DNA from: Dermanyssus gallinae
Lineage: Eukaryota > Arthropoda > Arachnida > Mesostigmata > Dermanyssidae
Direction of reading: 5' to 3'
NCBI GenBank assembly: GCA_003439945.1
Contig: QVRM01001757.1
Span: 129,001 to 193,000 of the forward strand
DNA: 64,000 nt
Part shown: positions 1 through 11,340 of the stretch, in pieces
How the letters are laid out: every line of letters begins with the position of its first letter
How positions within the stretch are numbered: the stretch's first letter is position 1
Translations under genes and position numbers: made by a program
The notes under the pieces: model-generated
What the model saw: the letters and a program-made list of their open reading frames with translations, nothing else
What the model was told of the DNA's origin: nothing
Database searches by the model: none

Positions 1-1390
1 AGTCTCGGATGGCTCTTTTTTACACCCGAGCTGGTTTCGGTCAAGCTTTGGCAAACCAAGCGTATTTGCGTCGGTGTTTTATTGCTATATATGAAATATA
101 TATATATATATATAGTTCAAAAACTTCTAGAACTTTGAACGTTTCACTTGAATAATGGTGCACTTTGTATTGTATTGTTTTGTTTGCGGCACTTAAAAGC
201 AGCAGTATGACGACTAACAACAATAATTATACAGTCCTTCATATTAGTAACTTGATAGGTAATTAATGAAAAGCAATTCATGACCAGACCGATCTGACGT
301 CTGCATACTGGCATCTCCTGCAGCGGCGCTGTTTAGTTGGCATAAAGCTGTTACGTAAGGCAAGTAGGACGCTCAGCGCTGCAAGGTGACACCGTGGCAT
401 TTTTCGACGCTTATGTCGGGCTTCGACACACTAAGAAGGAAAGCGCTGATGGTGCATTGAAACTAACCTTGTTATTGAGGAAATCCGTGTTTCTGGCCAA
501 CTGGCCGACGTTCCATTACTATGGCCACCTCCTTTGGGGATTCTGTTTCACAGTTTCACGCAAGCGGTCTTCCTCGTAGCGTAGAAGGCAGGCCTTCTAG
601 AACGGGGTTCATCTAAAAATTGCCGTAACGAAACTGGGCGATTCAATTGTAGCACAAACGATTTGAAATGCTGTCCTTGCCAAATACGCTATCTTATATT
701 TTTTAACATTAGCATAAAATCATCTTTATTATCACATCCAAGGAGTGTGTGCTAAAATGTATCATGATCATATATGTATTGTTCCCAGTACGCCTACTCC
801 TGCAAGAAGAAACGTAACTAATCACACATTATTTGAATTTGCATGCGCTCATTTGACCATCTGCCAAGCAAACAACCCGTTTACGAACTCAAAACAGGCT
901 CCAGCTTTTGAAGTGATGATTGTTCCTCAGGTTACTGGAGCGTAGATAAAAAAAAAAAGTATTTTAGCAGTCACATTTTGTTAGCTGAAGTAGGGTAGAT
1001 GAAGAGGAGCAGATGCTCGAAAAGCGAATCTGCATTAAGAACAACATTCGCTGATACATTTTGAGGGCAACTAAACTGCAGACGTCTAAGAAACGTGTCT
1101 CGGACGCCTTTCACTAGTTTCTATATTTAGTCAGATGGGGCTCCCAGACAAGAGATCAATATGTGAGTTTAGTTAGAACAAGGGATTTATAAATGCGAAT
1201 AAACGCATAAAGGGGTCGCTGCTTAGAATGAAGCAGCGAACGATGGATTAACAAGGCACACCGCAAGTACTCCCTGTTTTTGTACGACGCACTTGGAGGC
1301 CGAAAGGATCATGTCAATTTCAAAATACCATCGAGCAATGCCGTCGACAGCTTACTGCAAAACAGCATAGGAGTCACTTGAGCAAACAGG
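1..1390. other. AT-rich sequence without a recognisable gene
   Basis: Only short scattered open frames are present. A short (TA)n lies at about 97-114. No domain, splice-consistent exon or repeat relative in this window was recognised. Confidence 0.5.
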
Positions 1391-1394
1391 ACAA

Positions 1395-1602
1395 TGAAGG
1401 TTTAAGTCGTCTGCATTTTCAAGATATTTGACGTGTGATGGCGTGATGTACGATGAGAAGAAGATCAACTATGGACTCACGCATGTTCCAAACAGCAGGC
1501 CCCAAATTTCGATTCAATTAAGTCGGTGAACATAATTTGAGATTTCCAGTCATTTTTCAGGAGGTTGAAATTTCCGACCAATATAACATGTGTTTATAAT
1601 GG
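1395..1602 (-). pseudogene. LINE endonuclease relic
   Basis: On the minus strand the frame reads ILVGNFNLLKNDW, then FTDLIES, and after a frame change VDLLLI. This is the order of the APE-type endonuclease core of CR1/L2-like LINEs (GDFN-P---W, F-DLI-S, DL-L). Stops and frame changes show it is dead. Confidence 0.4.
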
Positions 1603-2289
1603 CACAAATATCGTCGATGCGTCTCACCCTCTGAGAACAGTCCCCCGAGGAAGACGTATTAAGTCAGTAGAAACAGTCTCAACTCAACAGTCTATGGCGC
1701 TTCAGCGTCATGCGGCAGCAATAACGAGCACAAAGAGGAGCTGGCGCGAGGATAAGCTCGACTGAAGGCGTTCCTCACAAGCTCTTGTGTAGTTAGTTAA
1801 TCACATTTACCGGTAACCCCGTTAACAGCATATATGTATGCACCCGGAGTTTAACTGATTCAACGATATCTTTCCCCGACAGCATCAGCTGACGTGGAAG
1901 ACGGACGAGCTTCAACAACATCACCGTCGAACCACGGTTTAATATTCTCGGATATGATGCGACCAGTGTACGGCCGTTTATCGCCGTACCACGTGACTGA
2001 CCTTGTTTTGGGTCATTTGCATGTGTTCGTATCATGGGCTCCTTCCACAGCAACAAACTATTATCCATCGATACCTTTTCGAATTTTTTACCGCCGTCAA
2101 CGTTCTAAAGCATTCTTTCTTTTTACAAACGCTTCGAGTTGGTTGTGGCGCCACTGCCGTATCTTGGTTTAAATTAAACCTAGCAGACAGGCTAAAGGTA
2201 AGTCATTTTGAATTGCTTTTAGAAAAGTAGAACGTCAGAGCGCAGCAAGAGTCAAGCTAAGGACAGTTTATGTTGATCATTTCGGTCAA

Positions 2290-2670
2290 CTTCCTTATAG
2301 AAGAGATCGCATTAGGGGACCCTGTAGGCCCAATGACTATGCTGATAACACGACTCTACTTTTTCGTATTGGACTATCTGTAACCCAGGCTGACGTACAG
2401 AAAGCAATGCAGGTCGTAGAGTGGTCTGTTCTTGTGCTTGAACAATTCTGCGATCTGATGATAAGTACATCCCAGACTAGACTCACGTTGTTTAGGTCTG
2501 CCCAAAAGGCTGCATTTGTGTGTTTGGATTCTGAAACTCAATTGAACTGCAGTAATCGTCTTACCAACTTTCAAAATTGGGGGCTTCACAATAGGGACAT
2601 TACTTACATGGCGGAAGTCACTCAGAATAATGCTCTTAGACAGATTCCAACTTGCACCGTATCGATGCGG
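2290..2670 (+). pseudogene. LINE reverse transcriptase relic (YADN box)
   Basis: YADNTTLLFRIGLS is a degraded YADD motif with its usual downstream DV--A---V--WS and SQTRLTLFRS segments. The catalytic second Asp is changed to Asn. The rest of the RT is not recognisable, so this is a decayed fragment. Confidence 0.5.
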
Positions 2671-2712
2671 CATGTAAGTATTTTCATGACTTTAAGCTTT
2701 TGTCGCTATACG

Positions 2713-2740
<28 letters not shown>
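2713..2740. repeat. (AT)n microsatellite
   Basis: Pure AT dinucleotide run just upstream of a strong hairpin. Confidence 0.9.
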
Positions 2741-2743
<3 letters not shown>

Positions 2744-2750
2744 TAAAAAA

Positions 2751-2815
2751 TCTTCTATACATCTTAAACGCAAGTAAGGTTTTTTACCTTACTTGCGTTT
2801 AAGATGTATAGAGGA
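2751..2815. repeat. Perfect hairpin (26-bp arms, 5-nt loop)
   Basis: Bases 2755-2780 are exactly reverse-complementary to 2786-2811, separated by TTTTT. Pairing continues outwards to 2751/2815 with one G-T. It sits at the end of the RT relic and may be a small inverted duplication or a copying artefact. Confidence 0.9.
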
Positions 2816-3179
2816 AGATGTGACCCGCATAATGCTACTTTTCGTCTAACAGCTGCTATTAGACCTACGATTCGGCATTAACTTTAAAAGAGTCGTCACG
2901 CTATCGCGCACATTTCACCGACTATCTGAGCCGGATTTCTTAACAAAATTCTAATGCTCACCTCAGTCAGAATGTCTATACGTGATGTGAGGAAATGGGT
3001 GACACGTACAAAATCTAGTCAAAGTCAGTTATCTCTCAATATGTTAAAGAAAGCTTGTCATGTTTGGAAATGGGTAAATTTCTAGGGACCTCAATTGTGG
3101 GTTCCGCACGAAGTGAGACTCGTTAAAACATGTAAAAATTGTGTTGTCGTCTCCTGTTCATACTTTTGTTTACAAGAAC

Positions 3180-3366
3180 TAAAAGAAATACTTTTCGGGC
3201 TGAACCTCAGCCAAGATTTAACGTCTACGGGACTGCTTTTCGCAATGCTTCATAGGCGAACCCCCATAAATACAAATGTGCAACCGTGGAGCTCGAACCC
3301 GCGCACTTATGTGTCTTCTCCGGTCGCGAGGCGCAGGCGGAATGCACCACGCCACCGGGCTCGACT
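3180..3366 (-). mobile_element. SINE-A copy 1, tRNA-derived, with target-site duplication
   Basis: On the minus strand it begins GAGCCCGGTGGCG, with an A-box-like start and a GGTTCGAGC B-box-like core. A body ending in CTGAGGTTCAGCCCGAAAAG follows. The flanks 3168-3179 and 3367-3378 are the same 12 bp (GTTTACAAGAAC), a target-site duplication. Other copies are at 30058-30241 and 44483-44669. Confidence 0.9.
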
Positions 3367-3379
3367 GTTTACAAGAACC

Positions 3380-4471
3380 TAAACAATGTGAAATTGCAGT
3401 TAGTATGTAGTTAGTAAATTTGAAAATGAATGAAATTCAGCTTACTCATTGACGCACAAACGGAACAACGGATGTGAACTCTGAGTGGGGTTAAGTTGCT
3501 ATAGTACAAAGCATGATTTAAGTTCAATGGTATAGGGTAACGCTAGCTGCACACACAAACACTCTCCTCTTTATCACTCGTGTCACTGCCGGAACAGGAC
3601 TTTGAGAAACAGCTGAGCCAGTAATGGTTTTCTGTCGCCTGCTGGCATTTCTCCGGTGCTTGGCTGAACGAGATATTTGTTTCTCTCTCTCTCTCTCTCT
3701 CGTGCATGTTGACGTGAGTCTCGGCGACCAAACGGCAATTGGTTCTTGTTGTTGAAAAAGAACAATGTTTGTCAGATCAGCAATGCGGCCAAAAATATGT
3801 TGGCCGGCGACCCAGAAGGGCAAGCTATTTCTTGCAAGCCGGACACACGCCAGAGCGACTGCAGAACTTTAGCAGAACGCGGAAAACACTTCACATGTCC
3901 CGCCGCGCCTCATCCATGCAAGCAGACACCGATTCCAATCCGGGCCATTTCATTAGAAAACACAAATGTTGCCGCGCCCATAGTGCGTCAAAAGTAACGG
4001 TAACCGAACACGAAGACAGAGATAGAGCTAGACACTGTGCAAACAAGAAGTCAGTAACAAAACCCGGGGTTCGGAATCAGCTGCCGATTCATCAACTTGA
4101 TGAACGTGAGAGACAAGTGAATCGAATCACGATCGCACAGCACAAACGTCAAGCGGGACCGTTGCACACGTAAAAACTTGAAAAACACCAGATTCAAAAA
4201 TGAACACGTCTATTCACACTGCAGTAAACAGCTGATCTCAGCTGTATTTATCATCTAAAATTGTAGCCCGTAACTAAACGTTTTCCTGTTCACTTCGTTA
4301 GAATTGAGGAAGCAAAAACAACGGACAAAATCACTTTACAAAACTCTCGAAAACACTACGCCTTGCGCTCACATAGATAGGTATTTGTTTAGTTAAACAT
4401 GGCCGACTCTTCGGAGGCGTGGCCGGCACTCTATACATCTACGTTTTGTCCCGTTGTATTATGTCCAACCT

Positions 4472-4516
<45 letters not shown>

Positions 4517-5130
4517 TTGTAGACATAGATTGCTGTAACACATGAAATACAAAAACGTATTACATTTCCTCTCTAGGTAGTCATCTAGTGAACGGTAAGC
4601 TCACAAAAGCTGGGCAGATAATGGCAAGCTGCCTTGCACGGACGGTTAACAAGATGCCTATTCGCGGATAAACGGTGTTACATGAGCATTGTGCTGTATT
4701 ATACCGTTGCGCAGTCAGCGTTTGACATCTTGTTGTACGTACCCATCGGAGAGGTAGCGCGACCATTTTATGGCCAACTTCCTGGCTAGTCAATATTTAC
4801 TTATATAAAATGCATCAAAAACTCTATGCACTTAAGTTTTGCAACTCTGCACAAGCGTCAGCAAAGCGCGCAGTAATTCGCGGCGCGATGACATTTATCT
4901 GTCTAGTCTAGAAGTAAAAATGTCGAAAACAACAACAAAAAGGGTAACACTTCCTCTAAAATCTTCTATTCAACCTCCGTCCGCTTCTCCCGTTCTTAGT
5001 CTTAATTGCATTAGGCCTGCATTGCTTATTCGCCGACACAGAGTACTTCAGAAATTCGCCTTCGCTGTATCACTGCATACTCGAGCAGATTTTCATTTTA
5101 TGATAGTAACAAGAAATAGTTGTACCTGTG
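3380..5130. other. No gene recognised
   Basis: Contains a (CT)8-type run at about 3680-3700 and an (AT)n array at 4475-4514. Open frames of 60-144 codons occur at 3.5-4.2 kb but show no domain and overlap each other. Confidence 0.5.
4475..4514. repeat. (AT)n microsatellite
   Basis: About 40 bp of pure TA repeat. Confidence 0.9.
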
Positions 5131-5169
5131 TAAGTATACAATACAATACAATACAAATGTCTCCTTTAT

Positions 5170-5907
5170 TTAAAAAAGGGGTTGAACAATGGAAATGAAT
5201 TGCTCGCATTCGCGGGCAAGGCGAGCTGTTCGCCAAACAAATGAGTGGTTAACGACTGCCACATTGGCTATCTCGTGCGGTTGAATGGAACCGCGACTCC
5301 GTAGGCTGTTTGATCGCACGTGGTAAAACTTATTAATCTGATCATTGCGTATAAGATATTTAAAAACGCGGTAGTCAACACGACGCTGGGACTCCGCGAC
5401 ACTTGGGAGTACGACTCTGTCACGCGTCAAGTTGCACCTTCTTGAAACTCTCTTTAAAAACTTGTCCTGAATACGCTGCAGCAAACATATATCCTTGTCG
5501 TAAAAAGGCGTCCACACGTGAGCACAGTATGACCATTTTGGCACTACTAGGGCTTCATAAAGACGCAGGTATTTGGAGGCATCTTGCGATGAGAATACTC
5601 TTAGTATAAGATTACTTAGTCGAGAGGCAGCTTTTGCTGAACCGGCAATGTGCGCCCGAAACTTCATATGTCTATCGAACGTAACTCCTAGGTCCCTGTA
5701 GAATGTTACCTCAGGTATAGGAAAATCTTTTAGCTGGTACTTGAAGTTGTCGGGAGCTGTCTTCAGGACCGCGCACTTTGAAACTGAAATTACCATATCA
5801 TTTAGCTCACACCAGGTGGCAATACTATTAATGGCTGCTTGAATATTCAGGCGGTCCTCGTTTCCTCTAATCTGGGCATATATTTTTAAATCATCTGCAT
5901 ACATTTT
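5170..5907 (-). pseudogene. LINE-A1 ORF2, 3' half (YADD box to C-terminus)
   Basis: In frame with the piece upstream after the single TAA. It starts KMYADDLKIYAQI, the RT catalytic box, followed by VTFYRDLGVTFDRHMKFRAH (thumb start), LYEALVVPKWSYCAHVW and LLQRIQDKFLKRV. It stops at 5170, about 30 bp from the 3' tail. Apart from the one stop it looks young. A fragment at 50868-51260 shares its C-terminal pattern. Confidence 0.9.
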
Positions 5908-7740
5908 TTATGTTATGTTCAGGTTGCGAAGACATACTCCCAAGTCCTGAGCAAAGATTATATACATAAGAGGGCCTAGGCAGGAGCCTTGAGGAACCCC
6001 AGAAGGGCATGGGGAGCGCTTCGAGACCGAGTCACTGTCTTTTACGGCGAAGGAACGTTCCGTCAGATAAGAGTGACACCAAGCCAGGATTCGAGGGCCA
6101 ATTCCTAGCGCCGCCATTTTAGATAAGAGAATTTTATGATTTACCCTGTCGAATGCTCGCGAGAAGTCAAAGTAGACCGTATGTATGGGAATGGCCCTGT
6201 TACGCGCAATAGCCCAATCGTGGCAGACCTCGAGAAGCTGAGTTCCAGTAGAGCGCCCCTTTCTAAGCCCATGCTGATGAGGGTCCAAAAGTTCATAGGC
6301 GTCGAGGTAGTTATAAATTTCATCGACGATATTTTTTTCCATGATAAGGCACGGTATAGAGCCTTGAGCTACCGGTCGGTACTTTTCTGGAAGGGATCGC
6401 GGTCCCTTTTTGTGCACAGACGTCACAACAGATTCTTTAAAAATTAGGGGGACCTTTCCATCTTCGAAACTGCGGGTAAAGATCATTGCCAAAGGTTCCG
6501 CGAGGGCTAAGGCCAATTCGTTAAAGGAAATTGGCGGGAGCCTGTCGGGTGTCAGGCTGCACTTCCTCTTTGTTTCACGCAGTTTCGTGTAGATAAGCTC
6601 GGGCGTGAATACGACGTCATTGAGACAGGAATCTGTTGGCTTAGTCGCTACAAAGCTTGAGTCGCCAGGCTGTTTGTATACAGTTTCGAAATGACGTCTC
6701 AAAACTTCTGATTTATCAGCATCTTCCACAGCTATGTGGCCGTCACAGGTAAGGGGAGCTACCCCTACCTGGAGATTTAGACGCTTCTTGGCATAGCGAA
6801 AGAAACGCTTAGCGTCATTAGGATCCAGCTTGTCTTCTTCTATACGGCGTAAGCGAGAATATGCGCGACCTAGTTTGCGGGACAGTCGTATATGCAATTC
6901 TTCAGAGAGTCCAGAATCACGCCTTAGACGAGCGGAAAGTCGAGCAATATACTTATCGATAGGGGATGATTGGGCACGATGTAGCGGCGAAAAACGATCA
7001 AGAAGGTCCAAAGATATATTCACAAAGGTTTCATATTGCTCGTTGGCAGAAGAACATATAGAGAGAATTTGGCGCCAATCAATGGACATCAAATACGCGC
7101 CAATTGCGTCGTAGTTGGCCTTCAAGTAGTTAACCCTTGGTTGCAAGGGCATGAACGGCTTGCCTGAGACCAGTTCAAAATAAACAGCCATGTGATCAGA
7201 CTTTACAGGCGAAGGGCGGACATCAATGCTAGCCACCAGATCCTCGTTATCAGTGAGAATGAGATCTAAAACATTGCCACTTCTTGGACGAGTTGGGCAG
7301 GTGACAAGCTGAGTAAGTCCAGATTCAATGCAGAACGCCGTAAACAAATGCTCCTTGCTATCGGGTGGTCCAGTTAGAATCAACGGTTTCCAGACGATAG
7401 ACGGAAGGTTCATATCCCCTAGCAGAAGAACGGGGTAATCGGTCTGGACAACTTCTTCTAGAACTTCACAGAGTGATGCCATGCGCTGCCTAAGATCAGT
7501 TGTCGATCCAGTTGGGGAAAAATACGCACAGATTACCCGGTGACGCGATGCTGAGTTACACATAATGTCCACAGCAATGATCTCGGCAGATGACTGAGGC
7601 ATGTTAACCTCGCAACAGGTTAGTTCAAGGTTCACAAGAATGCAGACGCCGCCCCCGATTCGTCCAACTCGATCTTTCCGAAAAACCGAGTAGCGACCAC
7701 CAAGAGAAAGTTCGGCCGACGAAGTATAATAACAATGCTA
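5908..7740 (-). pseudogene. LINE-A1 ORF2, endonuclease and 5' half of reverse transcriptase
   Basis: The APE-type endonuclease nicks target DNA and the RT copies the element RNA into the nick. Visible endonuclease motifs are GRIGGGVCILV, LLLGDMNLPSIVW, SGNVLDLILTD and SDHMAV. RT motifs are KGPRSLPEKYRPV, HQHGLRKGRST, VYFDFSRAFDRVNH and SGVPQGSCLGPL. The frame is open from about 7740 to a TAA at 5908-5910. That stop lies just before the YADD box and in frame with the following piece, so one nonsense change has split the protein. The N-terminal part of the endonuclease is missing. Confidence 0.9.
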
Positions 7741-7745
7741 ATAGT

Positions 7746-8153
7746 GACAAAAGCACGTTTTGTTATAAATGTTTTTTCAGTATTCAGTCTTAGCAGTGAT
7801 CCTACCTGCGTCCATACGCGCCCACCAAAACCGGATTCTGAACCAAATAAGCCGGGTCAGAAGGCATCATTACCGTAAATGCCGTACACTTTTCGAGCTG
7901 TCGGGGCCGCGGCCCTTGTGCAGTAAACGTATCTCGGAAACTAGGCAGACACGCAAAATTAGCTCGAGAACTGGCTGGCTGGAGTTGATCACTGAGTAAA
8001 ATGCTGGTATTTGGATAACGGTATATTCTAGGGGTATTGGCAGATAGGCCAGGGTATTCTCCGCAATACACTAGCAGCATCAACATCACTACTCTATAAA
8101 GCATTTGTACGCAAGTCGCAACAGCAGATATAATGACAATCTGATATATAAGC

Positions 8154-8202
<49 letters not shown>

Positions 8203-9055
8203 TTCTCAGGACTCGTTTTGTCAGGAGGGGGTACTGTTGGTAAAGTGTGATTGCTTGAACGAGGTGTAACCTCGGGCATTCCCTGCTTAATTGGCGAGGG
8301 TCCAGTACTTTTCGATAGATAATTTTGTTTCTTCCGAGCCTTGCAAAAAATATTTAGGGGTAATCTGGCAATCCCACCGAACTCACCGTTCTAAAGCACT
8401 GTACGTGTTTAGCTGGGCTTATGCAGCAGCCATAATATCACCTGTTTGCTTTCGCTGTTTTCCGCCTTGTGGAGCCGTCGCTGGTCTTGACGGACTGCCG
8501 TCTTTTGTATATCCGGGTACATCCAATTTTATCGTTTAATCGTGTAGTTGTTCTGAGGTGCTAGCAGGTCGCCACAAACTGGTTTACTTGTATGCCCTTC
8601 ACGTTTTTTTATTTGTCTGCGAGAATCTATCTTTTAAGTGCATTCCATTGATAGCATGTACGATAAACATGACATAATTATTCAGTGAAGCTAGTGCGCG
8701 TATACGTTTCTGTTGTGCCTTGGTACCTTAGTAAAAGAAGACGCATCCTTAAAAACGCATCTAAACTCGTTGAGTGCGCGCAAAGCTTTTGCGATTGTCC
8801 AGAAGGCCTTGTCCAGAAGGCTTACGTAACAGTGGGCTGGTGATAATTATTGACATCATTATTGAGACCACCTGTAGTAAATACATGATATCTATCAGAT
8901 AAATTTTAACGTACTGATGAAGTATCTCTAAAAGAAGATTCTTATAATATTATCCAAGCAATATTGATTCGCTACTACTGTATGCAGCTGTAATGTACTT
9001 AACATCAGGTGCGGTGTAGTATAATATGTCGTAATTATTAAATCATTTTATTTAT
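7746..9055. other. No gene recognised
   Basis: AT-rich interval between two LINEs with an (AT)n array at 8159-8198. No domain or repeat relative was recognised. Confidence 0.5.
8159..8198. repeat. (AT)n microsatellite
   Basis: About 40 bp of TA repeat. Confidence 0.9.
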
Positions 9056-9267
9056 TCATTATAATCAATCGCCAACGGTCTCTGGGACAACTGGGTCTCT
9101 ACGAACGTGTGCACCTATACGAAGGGTCCAATGTAGGGACCAACCATCTCTGGAAGGTTCCCCAGACTGAGGCCGCGTTGCCTCGCTGCACACCAGCTAC
9201 AGGCGCTGTCTGAGAAATCGCCCGCTCGCTTACTACCGCTGACTAGAACTAGTAGCATCCCGACCTT

Positions 9268-9873
9268 TTATAGCAAACCGCGAGTGGACGGGGCCGGCTC
9301 GCCAAGGGTCTCGATGACCAGTGGGTAAAACCAGCACGGATACTCGATGCTCTGGTATTTTCTCACCATTGAAGGGGCTAATGAGTCAGTAAGTGTCGCG
9401 TCCCAACCCAGCATGCAGCAGTTCTCGAACGGGGTGAATGTTAGACCGTCAGGGTCTTTTCGCCATCCCTGTCCAGCCGACGGGTTCCAAGACGCACGGT
9501 AGGCCACTGGATCGTAAAACTCTGCTAAAAGTTTCATCTGGCTTGCCTGCCTGCGCTGATCATACAGGATATCCCGTGGCGTCCTTCCGGATGGACGGCG
9601 TCTCCACAGACGCAAGTATGAGCGTGCACAAGGTCCGTCCCTAAACGAAGTCCGACCGGCTATTCTCATCGACTCGTCATCTGAGAGCGTCCCGGTCCGA
9701 GCACAGGGTTTGGCGAGGAGCCATGCGCCCGCCCCTTCAGAGAAGACGGTGCGCAGCCGGGCCCTACCAGCGCCCGTGGCGCTTCCCGCGATGAGATTTT
9801 CAACCTTTCGCGCATATAAGGTTGCCGGCCAATCTATCCGGCGTCCAGCTTCGACGGGCTCGTGGCCGCACAT
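9268..9873 (-). pseudogene. LINE-C1 C-terminal domain relic
   Basis: An open frame of about 200 codons with KDPDGLTFTPFENCCMLGWD and DATLTDSLAPSMV. The copy at 48653-49012 has SDGLTLTPLERGRMLVWDAT and DPLSPSMV at the same place. This domain follows the RT in a LINE group common in invertebrates; the group name could not be confirmed here. Confidence 0.7.
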
Positions 9874-10124
9874 GGCAGCTGCTGTACGGCGGCTTGTGCC
9901 TTATCGAGCTTAGGTGAGATCCTAAAGAGCGACTGAATCGAGAAGCGATTTAGCCGGTTGCATAGACTTGTGGAGAGTAGCTACCAGGGCTATCTTCGAT
10001 AGGACAACTCTACCCCCCCCCCCCCCCCTTAAGAACTGGGAGTAGAGCTTCTTGGCGTGCTTCTGCCGATATGCTAAGATTCAACAGCGCCTCTGCTGTG
10101 GTTAGCACGCTGTCATTAAGTCGC

Positions 10125-10740
10125 TCATGGAGTCTCAAAGCGAGCAAGCAGTCTGCACCGCGGAACAGGTGATTGAGAAGTAGGGCCGAAAACGAAGATC
10201 TCAGAAAAACCTTGGTGAGATCGTACCAACTGAATGCGTGAAATCGCATGCTCTAGCTTTTGCAGCCACCTGTCGAGAGCTGCCGGAAATCCCTGTGAGA
10301 ATTGGGGAACGCCTAGCAACTCTAGATCCGTGCCAATAGTTCTGCACCCTAGGAGAGCCTCCAGCACTTCAGAGCCAGTAGCACCTCCTGCGACATGGAC
10401 CTCACATTTTGCAGGGTTTAGGGCCAGGCTACTCCGCTCTGCGAACTCAATGACTCTGTGGATATCAAAATACCATAAGTTTAAAGGGCATTCAAGAGAG
10501 TCGACTAACCCCTTGATAGCAAGGCAGAAAAGCGGGGAACCCAATGGGTCGCTGCACTTGCGACATTATGGTATCATGTAGCAGAAGAAAGCAAGATAGC
10601 TTCTTGTAAGCTAGTTCCACCTGGTGAAACATTACTCGGGGCCTAAGTTTTAACCCCATTTGACAGTTAATCCCTTCGAGTAGTGGTAAAGGCGTTCCTG
10701 AAGTCAAACTTGACCACAAGAGTGGCTCCGGAGCAAGACT
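10125..10740 (-). pseudogene. LINE-C1 reverse transcriptase relic
   Basis: FDFRNAF is RT motif A, with the Asp needed for catalysis. After a frame change comes PLFCLAIKGLVDSL and PLNLWYFDIHRVIEF, where the YLDDG catalytic box has been deleted between LWY and DIHRV. LALNPAKCEV matches the following motif D. The missing catalytic box and the frame changes rule out activity. Confidence 0.7.
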
Positions 10741-11340
10741 CTAGGAAGAACCGAATTAAGTGCACCGCGGCCCCGCATCCTCAAGGTGTCGCAAACCCAA
10801 GCTGATGGCTACCAAGAACACATGAGATGTCTACCTTGTTTTCAAAAATGCAGATCTTTGCCGCCAGCCTCCAGATTGCAGAGTTGTCGTTGTTATATGC
10901 GACTGAGCCCAGCACCGTACTGACTTCGGCAAGATGCGGACCAACCGACAGCGGCGAGTGACATCTTGAATAACGCTGTCTAACTCATCCGCGGTAAACC
11001 GAGAGTTCGACGGTTTTGACTCGTCGACTATATTACGAGCACCCCCTCTGTGATTGATTGTTATGTGTCGACGCAGGCCTCTTCGTTTTTATACGGTAAG
11101 ACCTTTTAACTTGCCCACCACGGAAAGCAGTCCCATCAGAGGTCGCAACGCCTCTTCCGGAGACCTCAACACCGCGGATAACTCAGGCCTGATTCCCTGC
11201 AGAAGATCAGCCAGCCCCGAGAGCGACGAATGTGGGCGTTGTCGGCGCTCTGGCGAGACTTACTTGTTCTCGGGGTCTTTTTCGGTCGGCAGGAGCGGTG
11301 GGTCCTGCCCGAAAGCGACCTGTTGGCGAATTGAAACCGA

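Larger units (their letters stand above)
5137..7745 (-). mobile_element. LINE-A1: CR1/L2-like non-LTR retrotransposon, 5'-truncated
   Basis: On the minus strand it holds most of an endonuclease, a full reverse transcriptase and a C-terminal domain in one frame with a single stop. It ends in AAATAAAGGAGACATTTGTA and a short (TTGTA)n tail. The 5' end is lost inside the endonuclease near 7740, as is usual for LINE insertions. The same 3' end recurs at 15893-15941. Confidence 0.92.
9060..11340 (-). mobile_element. LINE-C1: degenerate non-LTR retrotransposon with VQRGNAAS C-terminus
   Basis: On the minus strand pieces appear in order: linker (LLQGIRPELSAVL, 11.1-11.3 kb), RT motif A (VVKFDFRNAF, about 10.7 kb), RT downstream part (FCLAIKGLVDSLECPLNLWY), C-terminal domain (DPDGLTFTPF, LGWDATLTDSLAPS) and VQRGNAAS near 9.2 kb. 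A short A-rich end follows. Several frame changes mark it as dead. A second copy with the same C-terminal strings lies at 47440-49200. Confidence 0.75.

Noticed and set aside
3739..4173. 144-codon plus-strand open frame
   Set aside because: No recognisable domain, overlapping frames of similar length, no splice or repeat support.
10013..10028. Poly-C run considered as a functional G-quadruplex signal
   Set aside because: A single homopolymer inside a dead LINE; slippage or assembly noise is the simpler explanation.
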